Shown here: piece after piece, positions 9,401 through 17,504 of the stretch
Numbering within the stretch: the first letter of the stretch is position 1
Layout of the letters: each line of letters starts with the position of its first letter
Assembly (NCBI GenBank): GCA_018365455.1
Contig: JAGZJZ010000067.1
Coordinates: forward strand, 1 to 33,064
Direction: 5' to 3'
DNA: 33,064 nt
Source: Clostridiales bacterium
GTDB lineage: Bacteria; Bacillota; Clostridia; Lachnospirales; Lachnospiraceae
Translations under genes and position numbers: made by a program
The notes under the pieces: model-generated
The model's database searches: none
What the model was told of the DNA's origin: nothing
What the model saw: the letters and a program-made list of their open reading frames with translations, nothing else

Positions 9401-12400
9401 ATGGTAGGATGGCCGAACATTACAGTAAAAGCACCAAAAGACGCACAGATCAGCATGCATTTTGCAGAAATGTTAAATGACAGCGGAAAGAAATCCAGAG
9501 GAAATGATGGTCCGGAAGGAAGCCTTTATATGGCTAACTACAGATCAGCCGCTTCCACATCCATTTATATTGCAAAGGGTGACGAAGTAGAAAGCTACCG
9601 CCCCACATTTAGTTTTTATGGGTTCCGGTATGTATCCATTTCCGCCGATACCGATATCACAATTGACAGCTTCAAGGCAGAAGTACTGGGTTCCGCTATC
9701 CCGGAGACAGGCAGCCTGGAGACCAGTAATGCATCGGTAAATCAGTTAATCAGCAATACCCTCTGGGGACAGAGAAGCAACTATTTAAGTGTACCGACAG
9801 ACTGCCCGCAGAGAGATGAGCGTCTTGGATGGTCCGGCGATACACAGGTATTTATCGGCGCAGCATCTTACAATGCCAATGTGGCAGGTTTCTTCAATAA
9901 ATGGGGACAGGATGCAAGAGACAGCCAGACAAGTGCAGGACAGTATACCGATACAATTCCAAGATCTGCTGCAGTAGGTGCAGGTAATGCAGCCTGGGGA
10001 GATGCCGGAGTTATTGTTCCGTATACCATGTACAAAATGTATGGAGATACACAGATCATCTCTCAGATGTATGAATCGATGGAAAAATACATGAACTGGC
10101 TGAACAGCAGAGGTTTTGAGGGTGCAGGCCTTGCTTACTGCGACTGGCTGGCACCAAATGAACAGGACAACCAGGGACTTATCCGGAATCTGATTGCATG
10201 TGCTTACTACGCATATGATACTCAGTTAATGGCTGAAATGTCAGATGCCATTGGAGAAACAGAAAAAGCAGATGCATACAGAGCCAGATTTGATGAAATT
10301 AAAAATCATTTCCAGGAGAAATACATTAATAATGACGGTACTTTAGCAGCCGGGGCAGATACACAGACAGGATACTTAATTACTTTAAAAGTAGACTTGT
10401 TTAAAGATGAAGAGCAGAAGCAGGCAGCAACGGAGATTCTCGTTAATAAGATCAAAGCAAATGGAAACAAACTTGGTACCGGCTTTGTAGGTACTGCTAT
10501 GCTGAATCAGACACTTACAGAAGCAGGTGCAGTTGATATGGCTTACACCCTGTTACTGCAGAGAGACAATCCATCCTGGATGTACAGTATTGACCAGGGA
10601 GCAACCACAATCTGGGAGCGTTGGAATTCATATACAAAAGAAAACGGATTCGGACCGGTTGATATGAACTCCTTCAATCACTATTCCTATGGTGCAATTG
10701 TAGAGTGGATGTACAGCGATATGCTGGGAATCAAAGCAGATGAAGACCAGCCTGGATTCAAGCACATTGTATTAAAACCACAGCCGGACAGAAGAGCTGA
10801 CGAGGATATCCCTGCAAACCAGGAACGGATTACCTGGGTAAAAGGTTCTTACGATTCTGCATACGGAATGATAGATGCAGAATGGGATTGGTCAGAAGAC
10901 GGATTCAACTATACGGCAACGATACCTGCAAATACTACAGCAACCACATATATTCCGGTCGAAAAAGACATGGAAGTTACGGTAAACGGTGTACTGGCAG
11001 ATGAATTTAAGAAAGAAAAAGATGGCATTCAGTATGTGGATACGGTAGATGGAAATGCAGTATTTGAAATTACGGCAGGAACATATGTATTTAAAACCGC
11101 ATATAAAGAATCAGCAGACAAGACAGAATTAAAGAAAGCAATTCAGGATGCAAAAGATGTAAAAGAAACAGATACTTACAAAAATGCAACGATAAATTCA
11201 CAGTCAGCATTTGACTCCGCTTTGACAGCAGCAGAAAAAGTATTAAAGAATGGTAAAGCAACTGCAGATGAAATTACCAAAGCAATTGCAGATCTGTCTA
11301 AAGCAACAGAAGGCCTGACCGCAGAGGAAAAGCCGGCAGACAAAACTGAACTTGAGAAAGCAATCAAAGAAGCCAACGATATGATGGGAACAGATAAGTA
11401 TCAGACAGCTTCAAAAGAAACAAAAGAAGCTTTTGACAATGCTTTAAAGGCAGCACAGGATATCTTTATGAAAGAAGGTGCAACCGAAGAAGAAATTGCA
11501 GATGCCATTGACGTTTTACTTGGAGCAATGGAAAGCCTGCAGCCGGAAGAACCTCCTGTTGTACTTCCTCAGGTACTTACGGATGAAGCAAACGGCGTGA
11601 CATTAACAGCCGAGACCGAGACATGGCCAAGAGACACACAGCTTCTGGTAGATAGAGTGGAAAGCGGCAGCAGACATGACCTGGCAGCAGAAGCATTAAA
11701 AGATGTTACCAGAGAATTTACGGCACTGGATATTGCCTTAACTTCCCCACAGGGAGAGGTATCTCTGGATGGAAAAGAAGTACAGGCAGCAATGAGAATA
11801 CCGGAATACTATGATGCAGATCAACTTGCACTGTATAAGGTATCGGATGATGGTGTAAAAACAGAGCAGGCATTTACGTTTACGGATGAGAGCAAGACAG
11901 AGGTTACCTTTAAAACAAGTACATTAGGATTACTTGTATGGGCTGACTTACGACTTGTACCAGATGAAAACGGACTTCAGGTAGTATTTGAAAAAACCAA
12001 TATGCTTTGGGATGAAACAACCAGAATCCTTGAGATTTCAATGAAAGATGAAGATGGAGAAACCATTGATTTGTCCAATGAAACATTTTTTGTGGAATCT
12101 GACGATGAAAATGTTGCATATGTGGATAAAGATGGTATAATTAATGCAAGGAATGCAGGAAAGGCAAATATAACCGTTAAATTGACATATAATGAGGTAG
12201 AATATACCAGAGTTACTCCAGTTACGGTCAGTGAAATTTACCCATTAAAACCTGCAGCAGCTAAAATTACAGCAGACAGCATTACATTAAAGGAAATCTC
12301 CGGTTATGAATATGCAATAAAGACAGGGGATCAGGAATTAGTATTTGGTAATTCACCTGTATTTACAGGATTAAAACCAAATACGGACTATAGTTTCTAT

Positions 12401-13468
12401 CAGAGAATTGCAGCTACAGATACACATGAAGCAGGAAGACTGAGTAAAGTACTCGAGGCTGCTACAGAGAAAGACACATTAAAAGGTTCTGTTGTTATTA
12501 AGGGAACCGTAAAAGAAGGTCAAACCCTTACATTAGATACAACAGGTATCCAGAATGCAGACAAACTGGTTGTGAAGTGGATGCGCGGGAATCAGGTGAT
12601 TGACGGAGCTTCCGGTACAAGTTACAAGCTTACCAAATTAGATGTGGGTTATCAGATTACAGCAGTTGTATCAGCAGAAAACTTAAACGGAACATTATCT
12701 GCAGCAACCCAGGAAAAAGTAGCACCACAGGAAATATTTGCGGAGAAAGTTTCACTGAATAAGTCCGAACTTTCCATCAAAAAAGGTAAAAAGTATACTT
12801 TAAAAACCAGTGTTGCACCAGCTAATACCACTAATAAAAAACTCACCTGGAAGAGCAGCAACACATCTGTTCTGAAAGTAGACCAGAATGGACAGATAAC
12901 TGCCAGAAAATCAGGAAGAGCTACCGTAACCGTTACAACCGTAAATGGCAGAAAAGCATCCTGCAGAGTAACTGTTACACAGGCAGTAGATAAAATTAAG
13001 CTGAATAGAAAATCAAAGACTTTAGGTGTGCAGGAAACATATACCTTAAAGAGTACGCTTGTTCCAAAATATGCAAAAACAAGTAAGATTACATGGACAA
13101 GCAGCGATAAGAAAGTTGCATCGGTTAATTCCAAAGGTAAGATAACAGCTAAGAAAACAGGTACGGCTACAATTACAGTACGGACCGGAAATGGCAAAAC
13201 CGCTGAATGCAGGATTACGGTAAAAAATAAACCAAAATCCGTTAAACTTAGAGCATCTGTTAAAAATCTGAAACCTGGAAAGACCTTACAGTTAAAAGTA
13301 ACACGTTCCAGCGGCAGCGCAGGAAAGGTAACATTTACATCTACAAATGAAAAAGTGGCAACGGTTAGTTCTTCCGGAAAAGTAAAAGCTTTGAAAAAAG
13401 GAAAAACAACCATTAAAGCAAAGACCTATAACGGTAAATCAGATACGTTGGTTATCCATGTAAAGTAA
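6446..13468 (+). CDS. Secreted multimodular GH78 alpha-L-rhamnosidase with three LamG-like inserts
   Basis: Secreted enzyme of 2340 residues with signal peptide 1-30 (AMA before AEGN). Modules: fn3-like rhamnosidase N-terminal domain ~37-139; three consecutive LamG/concanavalin-like domains ~168-322, ~328-502 and ~510-690; rhamnosidase N domain ~739-918; GH78 beta-sandwich and catalytic barrel to ~1450; C-terminal beta domain to ~1549; two FIVAR repeats ~1558-1624 and ~1632-1699; then a cassette homologous to the tail of the preceding gene (unnamed module ~1708-1834, Ig/FN3-like modules ~1851-2092, three Big_2 domains 2099-2340). The canonical motif DCPQRDERLGWSGD (1119-1132) supplies the catalytic acid E1125 and D1132, and E1391 in TTIWERW is the likely base. 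It lies 121 bp behind the first rhamnosidase on the same strand and is probably co-expressed. It is the more canonical of the two GH78 enzymes. No sortase signal is seen; the basic Big_2 tail may hold it at the wall. Confidence 0.95.
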   Translation: MKKNKWISLILAIAMVITSLMPTTAMTAMAAEGNTAIRELMVDNVVNPVGIDNTAPRFSWKMDSAVQGQIQTAYQIEVSELGGNEVWNTGKVESDKAVDIIYEGSALTSSTTYQWHVTAWDKDDNAIVSDHATFEMGLLEEDAFSDVNWIRMPKKGDPDPDAQEPEIDKSVYTIEANLHFKDAVGLVFAAKDNSHFYMWQLNNNMEQGVKGSWLRPHVWNGNGGTFNPENISNYNGYQLEDELLDNTDYNLRLVVNTTTHIVETYINNDLVNSLDCKDADLSYGKIGFRQATNPVGGFREQVWLDDMKVTANDGTVLFYQDFSLDNDTQFDGGVVENGKLYLAYGENQGDKVFLSKDSSMYYRFDTDFTIKSGKAGIIYGSNAEGTQFYYSQINPNYSSGPAVVQHIRELDGRKYEFDRGSISNITKEDLVNKKHHFTLTCSNKQEVRIYIDGVEAKYHDKLDKFQFDGKFGFNSDGGDDVVYDNIVVKVAGMPKVFTDGNTVENIFDNGTVENGGLRIAGESTALLKNALSGKPDPEPEPDAPVHYIVESDITVTSDSAGIVFSASDSSNMFMWQINGADHKGKLYLRPHIWDNGKPHYDKYEKDISSFFDYNTEILNKEVHVKIEVTNQEIKTSINDKLVDTFQVTSETPGKIMDGRVGFRSGTATENFMVDNLKVTTFEEGGPAEGTIKLSYDFDDGINPFGGSAGQASSGSFKDGKFVVKGNAGVLLTKDYSNLGMPMFRKTFETEDKEIVSAKVYASSLGVYDLYVNGTRVGRPDENGETIYDEMKPGWTDYNERVLYYSHDITDLMKKGGDNVILAQVGTGWWTGRISYNTYGTKDMAFLAKTIITYSDGTQKVLNTDSSWKTSKEGVIREADIWDGETYDANYPSASVMSTSEYTEDESWSKVSYDTNFNGVISAQVGQTIQVRKELERTPVTTSVYQGSKDNGSDYGTVNVVKDDYKANDVIELKKGQTVVYDLGQNMVGWPNITVKAPKDAQISMHFAEMLNDSGKKSRGNDGPEGSLYMANYRSAASTSIYIAKGDEVESYRPTFSFYGFRYVSISADTDITIDSFKAEVLGSAIPETGSLETSNASVNQLISNTLWGQRSNYLSVPTDCPQRDERLGWSGDTQVFIGAASYNANVAGFFNKWGQDARDSQTSAGQYTDTIPRSAAVGAGNAAWGDAGVIVPYTMYKMYGDTQIISQMYESMEKYMNWLNSRGFEGAGLAYCDWLAPNEQDNQGLIRNLIACAYYAYDTQLMAEMSDAIGETEKADAYRARFDEIKNHFQEKYINNDGTLAAGADTQTGYLITLKVDLFKDEEQKQAATEILVNKIKANGNKLGTGFVGTAMLNQTLTEAGAVDMAYTLLLQRDNPSWMYSIDQGATTIWERWNSYTKENGFGPVDMNSFNHYSYGAIVEWMYSDMLGIKADEDQPGFKHIVLKPQPDRRADEDIPANQERITWVKGSYDSAYGMIDAEWDWSEDGFNYTATIPANTTATTYIPVEKDMEVTVNGVLADEFKKEKDGIQYVDTVDGNAVFEITAGTYVFKTAYKESADKTELKKAIQDAKDVKETDTYKNATINSQSAFDSALTAAEKVLKNGKATADEITKAIADLSKATEGLTAEEKPADKTELEKAIKEANDMMGTDKYQTASKETKEAFDNALKAAQDIFMKEGATEEEIADAIDVLLGAMESLQPEEPPVVLPQVLTDEANGVTLTAETETWPRDTQLLVDRVESGSRHDLAAEALKDVTREFTALDIALTSPQGEVSLDGKEVQAAMRIPEYYDADQLALYKVSDDGVKTEQAFTFTDESKTEVTFKTSTLGLLVWADLRLVPDENGLQVVFEKTNMLWDETTRILEISMKDEDGETIDLSNETFFVESDDENVAYVDKDGIINARNAGKANITVKLTYNEVEYTRVTPVTVSEIYPLKPAAAKITADSITLKEISGYEYAIKTGDQELVFGNSPVFTGLKPNTDYSFYQRIAATDTHEAGRLSKVLEAATEKDTLKGSVVIKGTVKEGQTLTLDTTGIQNADKLVVKWMRGNQVIDGASGTSYKLTKLDVGYQITAVVSAENLNGTLSAATQEKVAPQEIFAEKVSLNKSELSIKKGKKYTLKTSVAPANTTNKKLTWKSSNTSVLKVDQNGQITARKSGRATVTVTTVNGRKASCRVTVTQAVDKIKLNRKSKTLGVQETYTLKSTLVPKYAKTSKITWTSSDKKVASVNSKGKITAKKTGTATITVRTGNGKTAECRITVKNKPKSVKLRASVKNLKPGKTLQLKVTRSSGSAGKVTFTSTNEKVATVSSSGKVKALKKGKTTIKAKTYNGKSDTLVIHVK

Positions 13469-13581
13469 GTATGTGACACTCATAGGGGAGGCTTTTACAG
13501 CTCCCCATACAGTAAAATCTGGCAAAGGATAGACTCTGGTTCATTTTTCAATGAGGCTCAAGGGGGAAAGCAGGATCATAT

Positions 13582-15381
13582 ATGAAATGGAAATTAATAC
13601 ATAAAGCAGCGGCGTTAGCCCTGGCATTTTCTTTAGTTATTCCGTCCACAGCAATGGCAGCACCTCAGACGGAGAAAAATACGGAACGGACAACTGAGGT
13701 AAAACCCCAGACAGAGCCTGTTACGGAACCTGTAACAGGGCATCCCGTGGAAACTGAATATATTACAGAGCCAGATTCGGCTGTATTGACAGAAATACCT
13801 GTGGAAACAGACTCAGAAGAGCCTGCAGAGACAGACACAGAGACCGAGGAAGAGACAGAATCGGAGACACAAAAGAAGGAAGAAGAGAGCACGGAACCCC
13901 AGATGGAACCGGCGACGGAGATGACACAAGAAGAAATAGAAGGAAATCTTGCGCTGATTGAACAGCAGCACCTTGAAGAACCAAAAGAGATTGAAAAGCC
14001 TTTTGGGATTACGACCGTAGATAAGGTATATGCGCTGTCCAGGCGGAAGAATCTGGAGATCTATGAAGAAAAAAGTGTCAAATCAAGACCGGTGGGAGAG
14101 CTGGAGAGAAACGGGTTGTGCTTTATCTTAGAGGAAGATAAAAAAGGCTGGGTTTATATAGAGTCAGGAGAAGTAAGAGGTTTTGTAAAAAGCAAGAGTC
14201 TTCTTACCGGGAAAAAAGCGAAAAGTTATGTAAAAAGGAAAAAGGAAAAAAATCTTTCTACTGCAGACTGTCTCATAAGCCCCATGAAAAACAAAGCATG
14301 GACTTATACAAAGACAACTGCGCAGAAGACCGTAGTGAAAAAGGTATATGCAATTTCCAAGATGGATGGGGTATGTATCCAGGAACGGAAAAAAGAAAAT
14401 TCAAATGTCATCGGTGTATTGCCGGAAGGCGGACTTTGTTACGTACTGGCGGATCAGGATGAAAAATGGATTTATGTAGAATCCGGTTATGTGCGTGGAT
14501 TTGTTCAGCGTAAGAATCTCATAAAAGGAAAAAAAGCAGTAGAACTTGTTAAGATGAACAAGGAAGAAAATTATGAGTTTGCCAGAGAACTGATTCCCAT
14601 GGATGAAAATAGTTCCTTATATTATACACTTACCACGGTAAGGGAAATTACCGCTTCCAGTGCACTCCGCAATTCTATGGTGGATTTTGCAAAGCAGTTC
14701 TTAGGCAATTCCTACGTTTGGGGCGGCACGAGCCTTACAAACGGGGCGGATTGCTCTGGCTTTGTGCAGAGTATTTACAGCGAGTTCGGATATTCCATAC
14801 CTCGTGTAGCAGAGGACCAGGCGAGATTTGGCATGCAGATTCCGGTAGACGAGGCAGCACCTGGGGACTTGATCTTTTATGCCAGGAATGGATATGTTTA
14901 TCATGTAGTCATGTATATTGGTGACGGGCAGGATATTGAAGCACACAGCAGTGCAAGAGGAATTATTACCAACAGCGTCAGTTACGACAGCGCCGTATGG
15001 GCAGTCCGTATTATTGAAGACGATGTGATCATAGATGACGGGTCAGAAAATGAAAACGGCGGCCAGGGCGATACCCAGCTTGCACGGGAGCAGGATTATG
15101 GGCAGCATCTGGGGAACTTTACTTTAACTGCTTATTGCAGCTGCCCGGTCTGCTGCGGTGTCTGGTCGGGAGGGCCGACAGCCAGCGGAGCCATGCCTGT
15201 ACAGGGCAGAACTGTTGCCATGGGAGGAATTCCGTTTGGAACCAGATTGATTATTAATGGGGAAGTCTATACCGTAGAAGACAGGGGAACCCCTTACGGA
15301 CACGTGGATATCTATATGAATAACCATGAGGAAGCCCGTGTATTCGGACGACAGCAGGCAGATGTATATTTAGCAAATTAA
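13582..15381 (+). CDS. Secreted NlpC/P60 endopeptidase fused to a 3D (YabE/YuiC-like) domain
   Basis: A 599-residue cell-wall hydrolase. The signal peptide is residues 1-26 (AMA before APQ). It is followed by a Thr/Glu/Pro-rich acidic linker (~28-125), two degenerate SH3b-like repeats (~143-210 and ~250-318, each ending VRGFV plus a basic stretch), and an NlpC/P60 domain (~360-478) with predicted catalytic Cys391 (ADCSGF), His441 (YHVVMYIG) and His455 (EAHSS). A C-terminal 3D domain (~512-598) carries TAYCSC, TASG, VEDRG (Asp567) and HVDIYM (Asp576). NlpC/P60 enzymes cut gamma-D-Glu-diamino-acid peptide links. 3D domains resemble lytic transglycosylase folds, so the protein may cut both peptide and glycan. 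A ribosome site (AGGA, 13572-13575) lies 6 nt before the ATG. It follows the rhamnosidase by 113 bp on the same strand and ends the block at a strong terminator. A role in wall remodelling for the giant exported enzymes is inference. Confidence 0.92.
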   Translation: MKWKLIHKAAALALAFSLVIPSTAMAAPQTEKNTERTTEVKPQTEPVTEPVTGHPVETEYITEPDSAVLTEIPVETDSEEPAETDTETEEETESETQKKEEESTEPQMEPATEMTQEEIEGNLALIEQQHLEEPKEIEKPFGITTVDKVYALSRRKNLEIYEEKSVKSRPVGELERNGLCFILEEDKKGWVYIESGEVRGFVKSKSLLTGKKAKSYVKRKKEKNLSTADCLISPMKNKAWTYTKTTAQKTVVKKVYAISKMDGVCIQERKKENSNVIGVLPEGGLCYVLADQDEKWIYVESGYVRGFVQRKNLIKGKKAVELVKMNKEENYEFARELIPMDENSSLYYTLTTVREITASSALRNSMVDFAKQFLGNSYVWGGTSLTNGADCSGFVQSIYSEFGYSIPRVAEDQARFGMQIPVDEAAPGDLIFYARNGYVYHVVMYIGDGQDIEAHSSARGIITNSVSYDSAVWAVRIIEDDVIIDDGSENENGGQGDTQLAREQDYGQHLGNFTLTAYCSCPVCCGVWSGGPTASGAMPVQGRTVAMGGIPFGTRLIINGEVYTVEDRGTPYGHVDIYMNNHEEARVFGRQQADVYLAN

Positions 15382-15382
15382 A

Positions 15383-15427
15383 AAGTACCAGAGCTGATCA
15401 GGGAGGGATTTGCTCTGGTGCTTTTTT
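15383..15427 (+). terminator. Rho-independent terminator of the NlpC/P60-3D gene
   Basis: Beginning 2 nt after the stop codon, a stem containing ACCAGAGC / GCTCTGGT extends outward through GT·GC and A-T pairs (15383-15394 with 15412-15423). It has a 17-nt loop and runs into a T-tract (15422-15427). It closes the rhamnosidase/hydrolase block. Confidence 0.9.
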
Positions 15428-15447
15428 GAAAGTAGTCTAAAATTACC

Positions 15448-15487
15448 ATACAGCAGTGCTCAATAATTGAGTATTGCTGTATTTTTT
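15448..15487 (+). terminator. Second hairpin with T-tract (backup terminator)
   Basis: A 35-nt hairpin (15448-15482) has a 16-bp stem including two G·T pairs, a TAA loop, and TTTTTT immediately after it on the + strand. It is probably a tandem backup terminator. It could also stop transcription arriving from the minus-strand kinase gene, but the minus-strand side lacks a clear U-tract. Nothing else convincing was found between 15488 and the kinase stop at 15666. Confidence 0.75.
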
Positions 15488-15665
15488 GTCAGTTAAAAGG
15501 AAAATGATCTGATAACAGACACCATTTAAAATGAGTGAACGAATACCAGACCATCATATCCCCGCAACTATATGATAACATTTTTCAGCGATTAGTCAAT
15601 GTTGTATTCTAAAGTTTTGGTAGAAAATGTTAAAATAAAATAGGTTTCATAATAACTTTCAGTAT

Positions 15666-17504
15666 TTACCCGGGTATATTTTGAGTAGATAATTTCTTTG
15701 CCGGAATTCTGATTTCTACTTCTGTCCCATCGCCTTCGTTGCTGCTGTAAGCCAGGCCAAAATCTGTGTTGTTATAAAAAAGCTGCAAGCGTTCATGAGT
15801 GTTATAGATTCCGATATTGCTACCGGAAATACTTTCACCTGCACCTGTGAGAATAATTTTTAGTTTATCTTCTGAAATCCCCACACCGTCATCCGATACA
15901 ATCAATACTAATACTTCATCTTCCAGCCATCCTGTAATCAGAATAGTACCCATTTTTTCTTCTTTCTCAAAAATACCGTGCATAATGGCATTTTCCACCA
16001 GAGGCTGAAGAACCAGCTTGGGAATTTCGTAATCCATCATCTCATCGGGGACATCAATAATAAATTCAATCTTATCCTGATAACGCATGTTCTGCAGTTT
16101 AACATAAAGAGATACCTGTGTAATTTCTTCTTTCAGGGATATTGCGATATTTCCTTTATTCAGTGTCAGTTTGTAGAATTTTGACAATGCCTGTACGGCT
16201 TCTGTCACCTTTTCTTCCTGGTGGCTCAGGGATAGCCAGTTGATCATATCCAGGGTGTTGTACAGAAAATGCGGGTTAATCTGGGACTGAAGAGCTTTAA
16301 ACTCTGCAATTCTTAGTTCTTCTGCTGATTTCGCCTGATTGTCCATCAGTGTATTCATCTCGGTACTCATATAATTATAGGTATCTATTAAATCTCCTAC
16401 TTCATCATGTATCTGCGCTGTCTCCATAGAGACGGGACGTCCTGTCCTTACCGTCTTCATCTGGTTAATTACCGCACCCAGACGCTTTGTAATGGAACGG
16501 GAGAGGGTGGTTGCCATAATGAACGCCACCATGAGGAAGAACAGATAAAACATAACAAATTGTATAATTAATAATTGTCCCTTATTTTGCAGGGACTGCG
16601 CCGGTAAAATAGAAACCATATACCAGGATGTGTGGGCTACGTTGTAAAATCCTGCATATACCTCTTTTCCAAGGACAGTTTTTGTAATGTAGTTATTGGA
16701 CTGCATAAAGGAATCTTTAATGGTATCGTAATTCATCAGGTAAGTGCCTGCCAGGGCAATATTTGATGAGGATACCAGGGCATTTCTTTCATTTACAATA
16801 TAAGAAACCGTATTGTTTTCGGATATTCCCTGCATCAGCAGCTGATCCATATTATCCTGGGAGTAATAAACCACCACGTAGATGGAAGGATCCTCCGGTG
16901 CGGAAGTCTGTGATTTTACCTTGCGCACATAGGACATAGAACCATAGTTTTCTACCTCTTTTGGGGAAAGGTAGAACTTGGGACAGAACAGAGAAGGAAT
17001 GGGGGTACTGTTAAAGATACCGTTCCAATAGGAACCCCGAACTTCACTGGAATGCAGAAATATGGATTTTTGCCCGTTATAATCCTCATAAAAATCTTCT
17101 GTGGGAAGGTCCATATATATTTTAATATCCGTAATCAGATTTCCATCAATCATAGAATTTGTAAAGGTATAGAAATCCTCTGTTTTTGGTGAGCGGAGCA
17201 GCTGTAACAGGCGAAAGGAGTTTTTCTCATTCAGTAAATCATCGAGATATGCATTGTCTAAAATGGAGTCACTGACTGCATTAATCTGATCCATGGCTGC
17301 ATTTATCGTGGACGAAGAGTGTTTGGAAAAGTTTTGCTCCTGTCGAATCGTCTCAGATACAATGGTATCGTACATCTGTCCATAAAAAAAGTATGCAATT
17401 ACAATCGTAGGAATGATGATCAGCACCAGATGTGTGATCATAAATTTGGACTGAAGCCTCATATTAGAATATAAATCTTTCAGAGGTTTTAGAGGTCTTA
17501 TCAT
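15666..17504 (-). CDS. YesM-type sensor histidine kinase
   Basis: Membrane sensor kinase of 612 residues. It has one TM helix at ~21-43, an extracellular Cache-like sensor region ~44-308, a second TM helix at ~311-333, and a HAMP region ~334-388. A His_kinase domain follows with the phospho-acceptor His412 in QSQINPHFLYNT. The HATPase domain shows the N box (LVENAIMHG, N505), VSDDGVGI (538-543) and GSNIGIYN (561-568). This is the family that partners AraC-type YesN regulators and commonly controls sugar ABC transporters in Firmicutes. The start codon overlaps the stop of the upstream response regulator (ATGA), indicating translational coupling. With the divergent rhamnose-type transporter next door, it probably senses an extracellular sugar or sugar-bound lipoprotein; that ligand assignment is inference. 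Confidence 0.94.
   Translation of the reverse strand: MIRPLKPLKDLYSNMRLQSKFMITHLVLIIIPTIVIAYFFYGQMYDTIVSETIRQEQNFSKHSSSTINAAMDQINAVSDSILDNAYLDDLLNEKNSFRLLQLLRSPKTEDFYTFTNSMIDGNLITDIKIYMDLPTEDFYEDYNGQKSIFLHSSEVRGSYWNGIFNSTPIPSLFCPKFYLSPKEVENYGSMSYVRKVKSQTSAPEDPSIYVVVYYSQDNMDQLLMQGISENNTVSYIVNERNALVSSSNIALAGTYLMNYDTIKDSFMQSNNYITKTVLGKEVYAGFYNVAHTSWYMVSILPAQSLQNKGQLLIIQFVMFYLFFLMVAFIMATTLSRSITKRLGAVINQMKTVRTGRPVSMETAQIHDEVGDLIDTYNYMSTEMNTLMDNQAKSAEELRIAEFKALQSQINPHFLYNTLDMINWLSLSHQEEKVTEAVQALSKFYKLTLNKGNIAISLKEEITQVSLYVKLQNMRYQDKIEFIIDVPDEMMDYEIPKLVLQPLVENAIMHGIFEKEEKMGTILITGWLEDEVLVLIVSDDGVGISEDKLKIILTGAGESISGSNIGIYNTHERLQLFYNNTDFGLAYSSNEGDGTEVEIRIPAKKLSTQNIPG

Noticed and set aside
12652..13413. 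253-codon minus-strand open frame opposite the Big_2 repeats
   Set aside because: It is the reverse shadow of Lys/Thr/Val-rich repeat codons. No ribosome site or recognisable domain; the + strand frame is clearly the gene.
13480..13505. Hairpin GGGGAG / CTCCCC between the second rhamnosidase and the NlpC gene as a terminator
   Set aside because: The stem is only 6 bp and no T-tract follows, so read-through into the NlpC gene is more likely.
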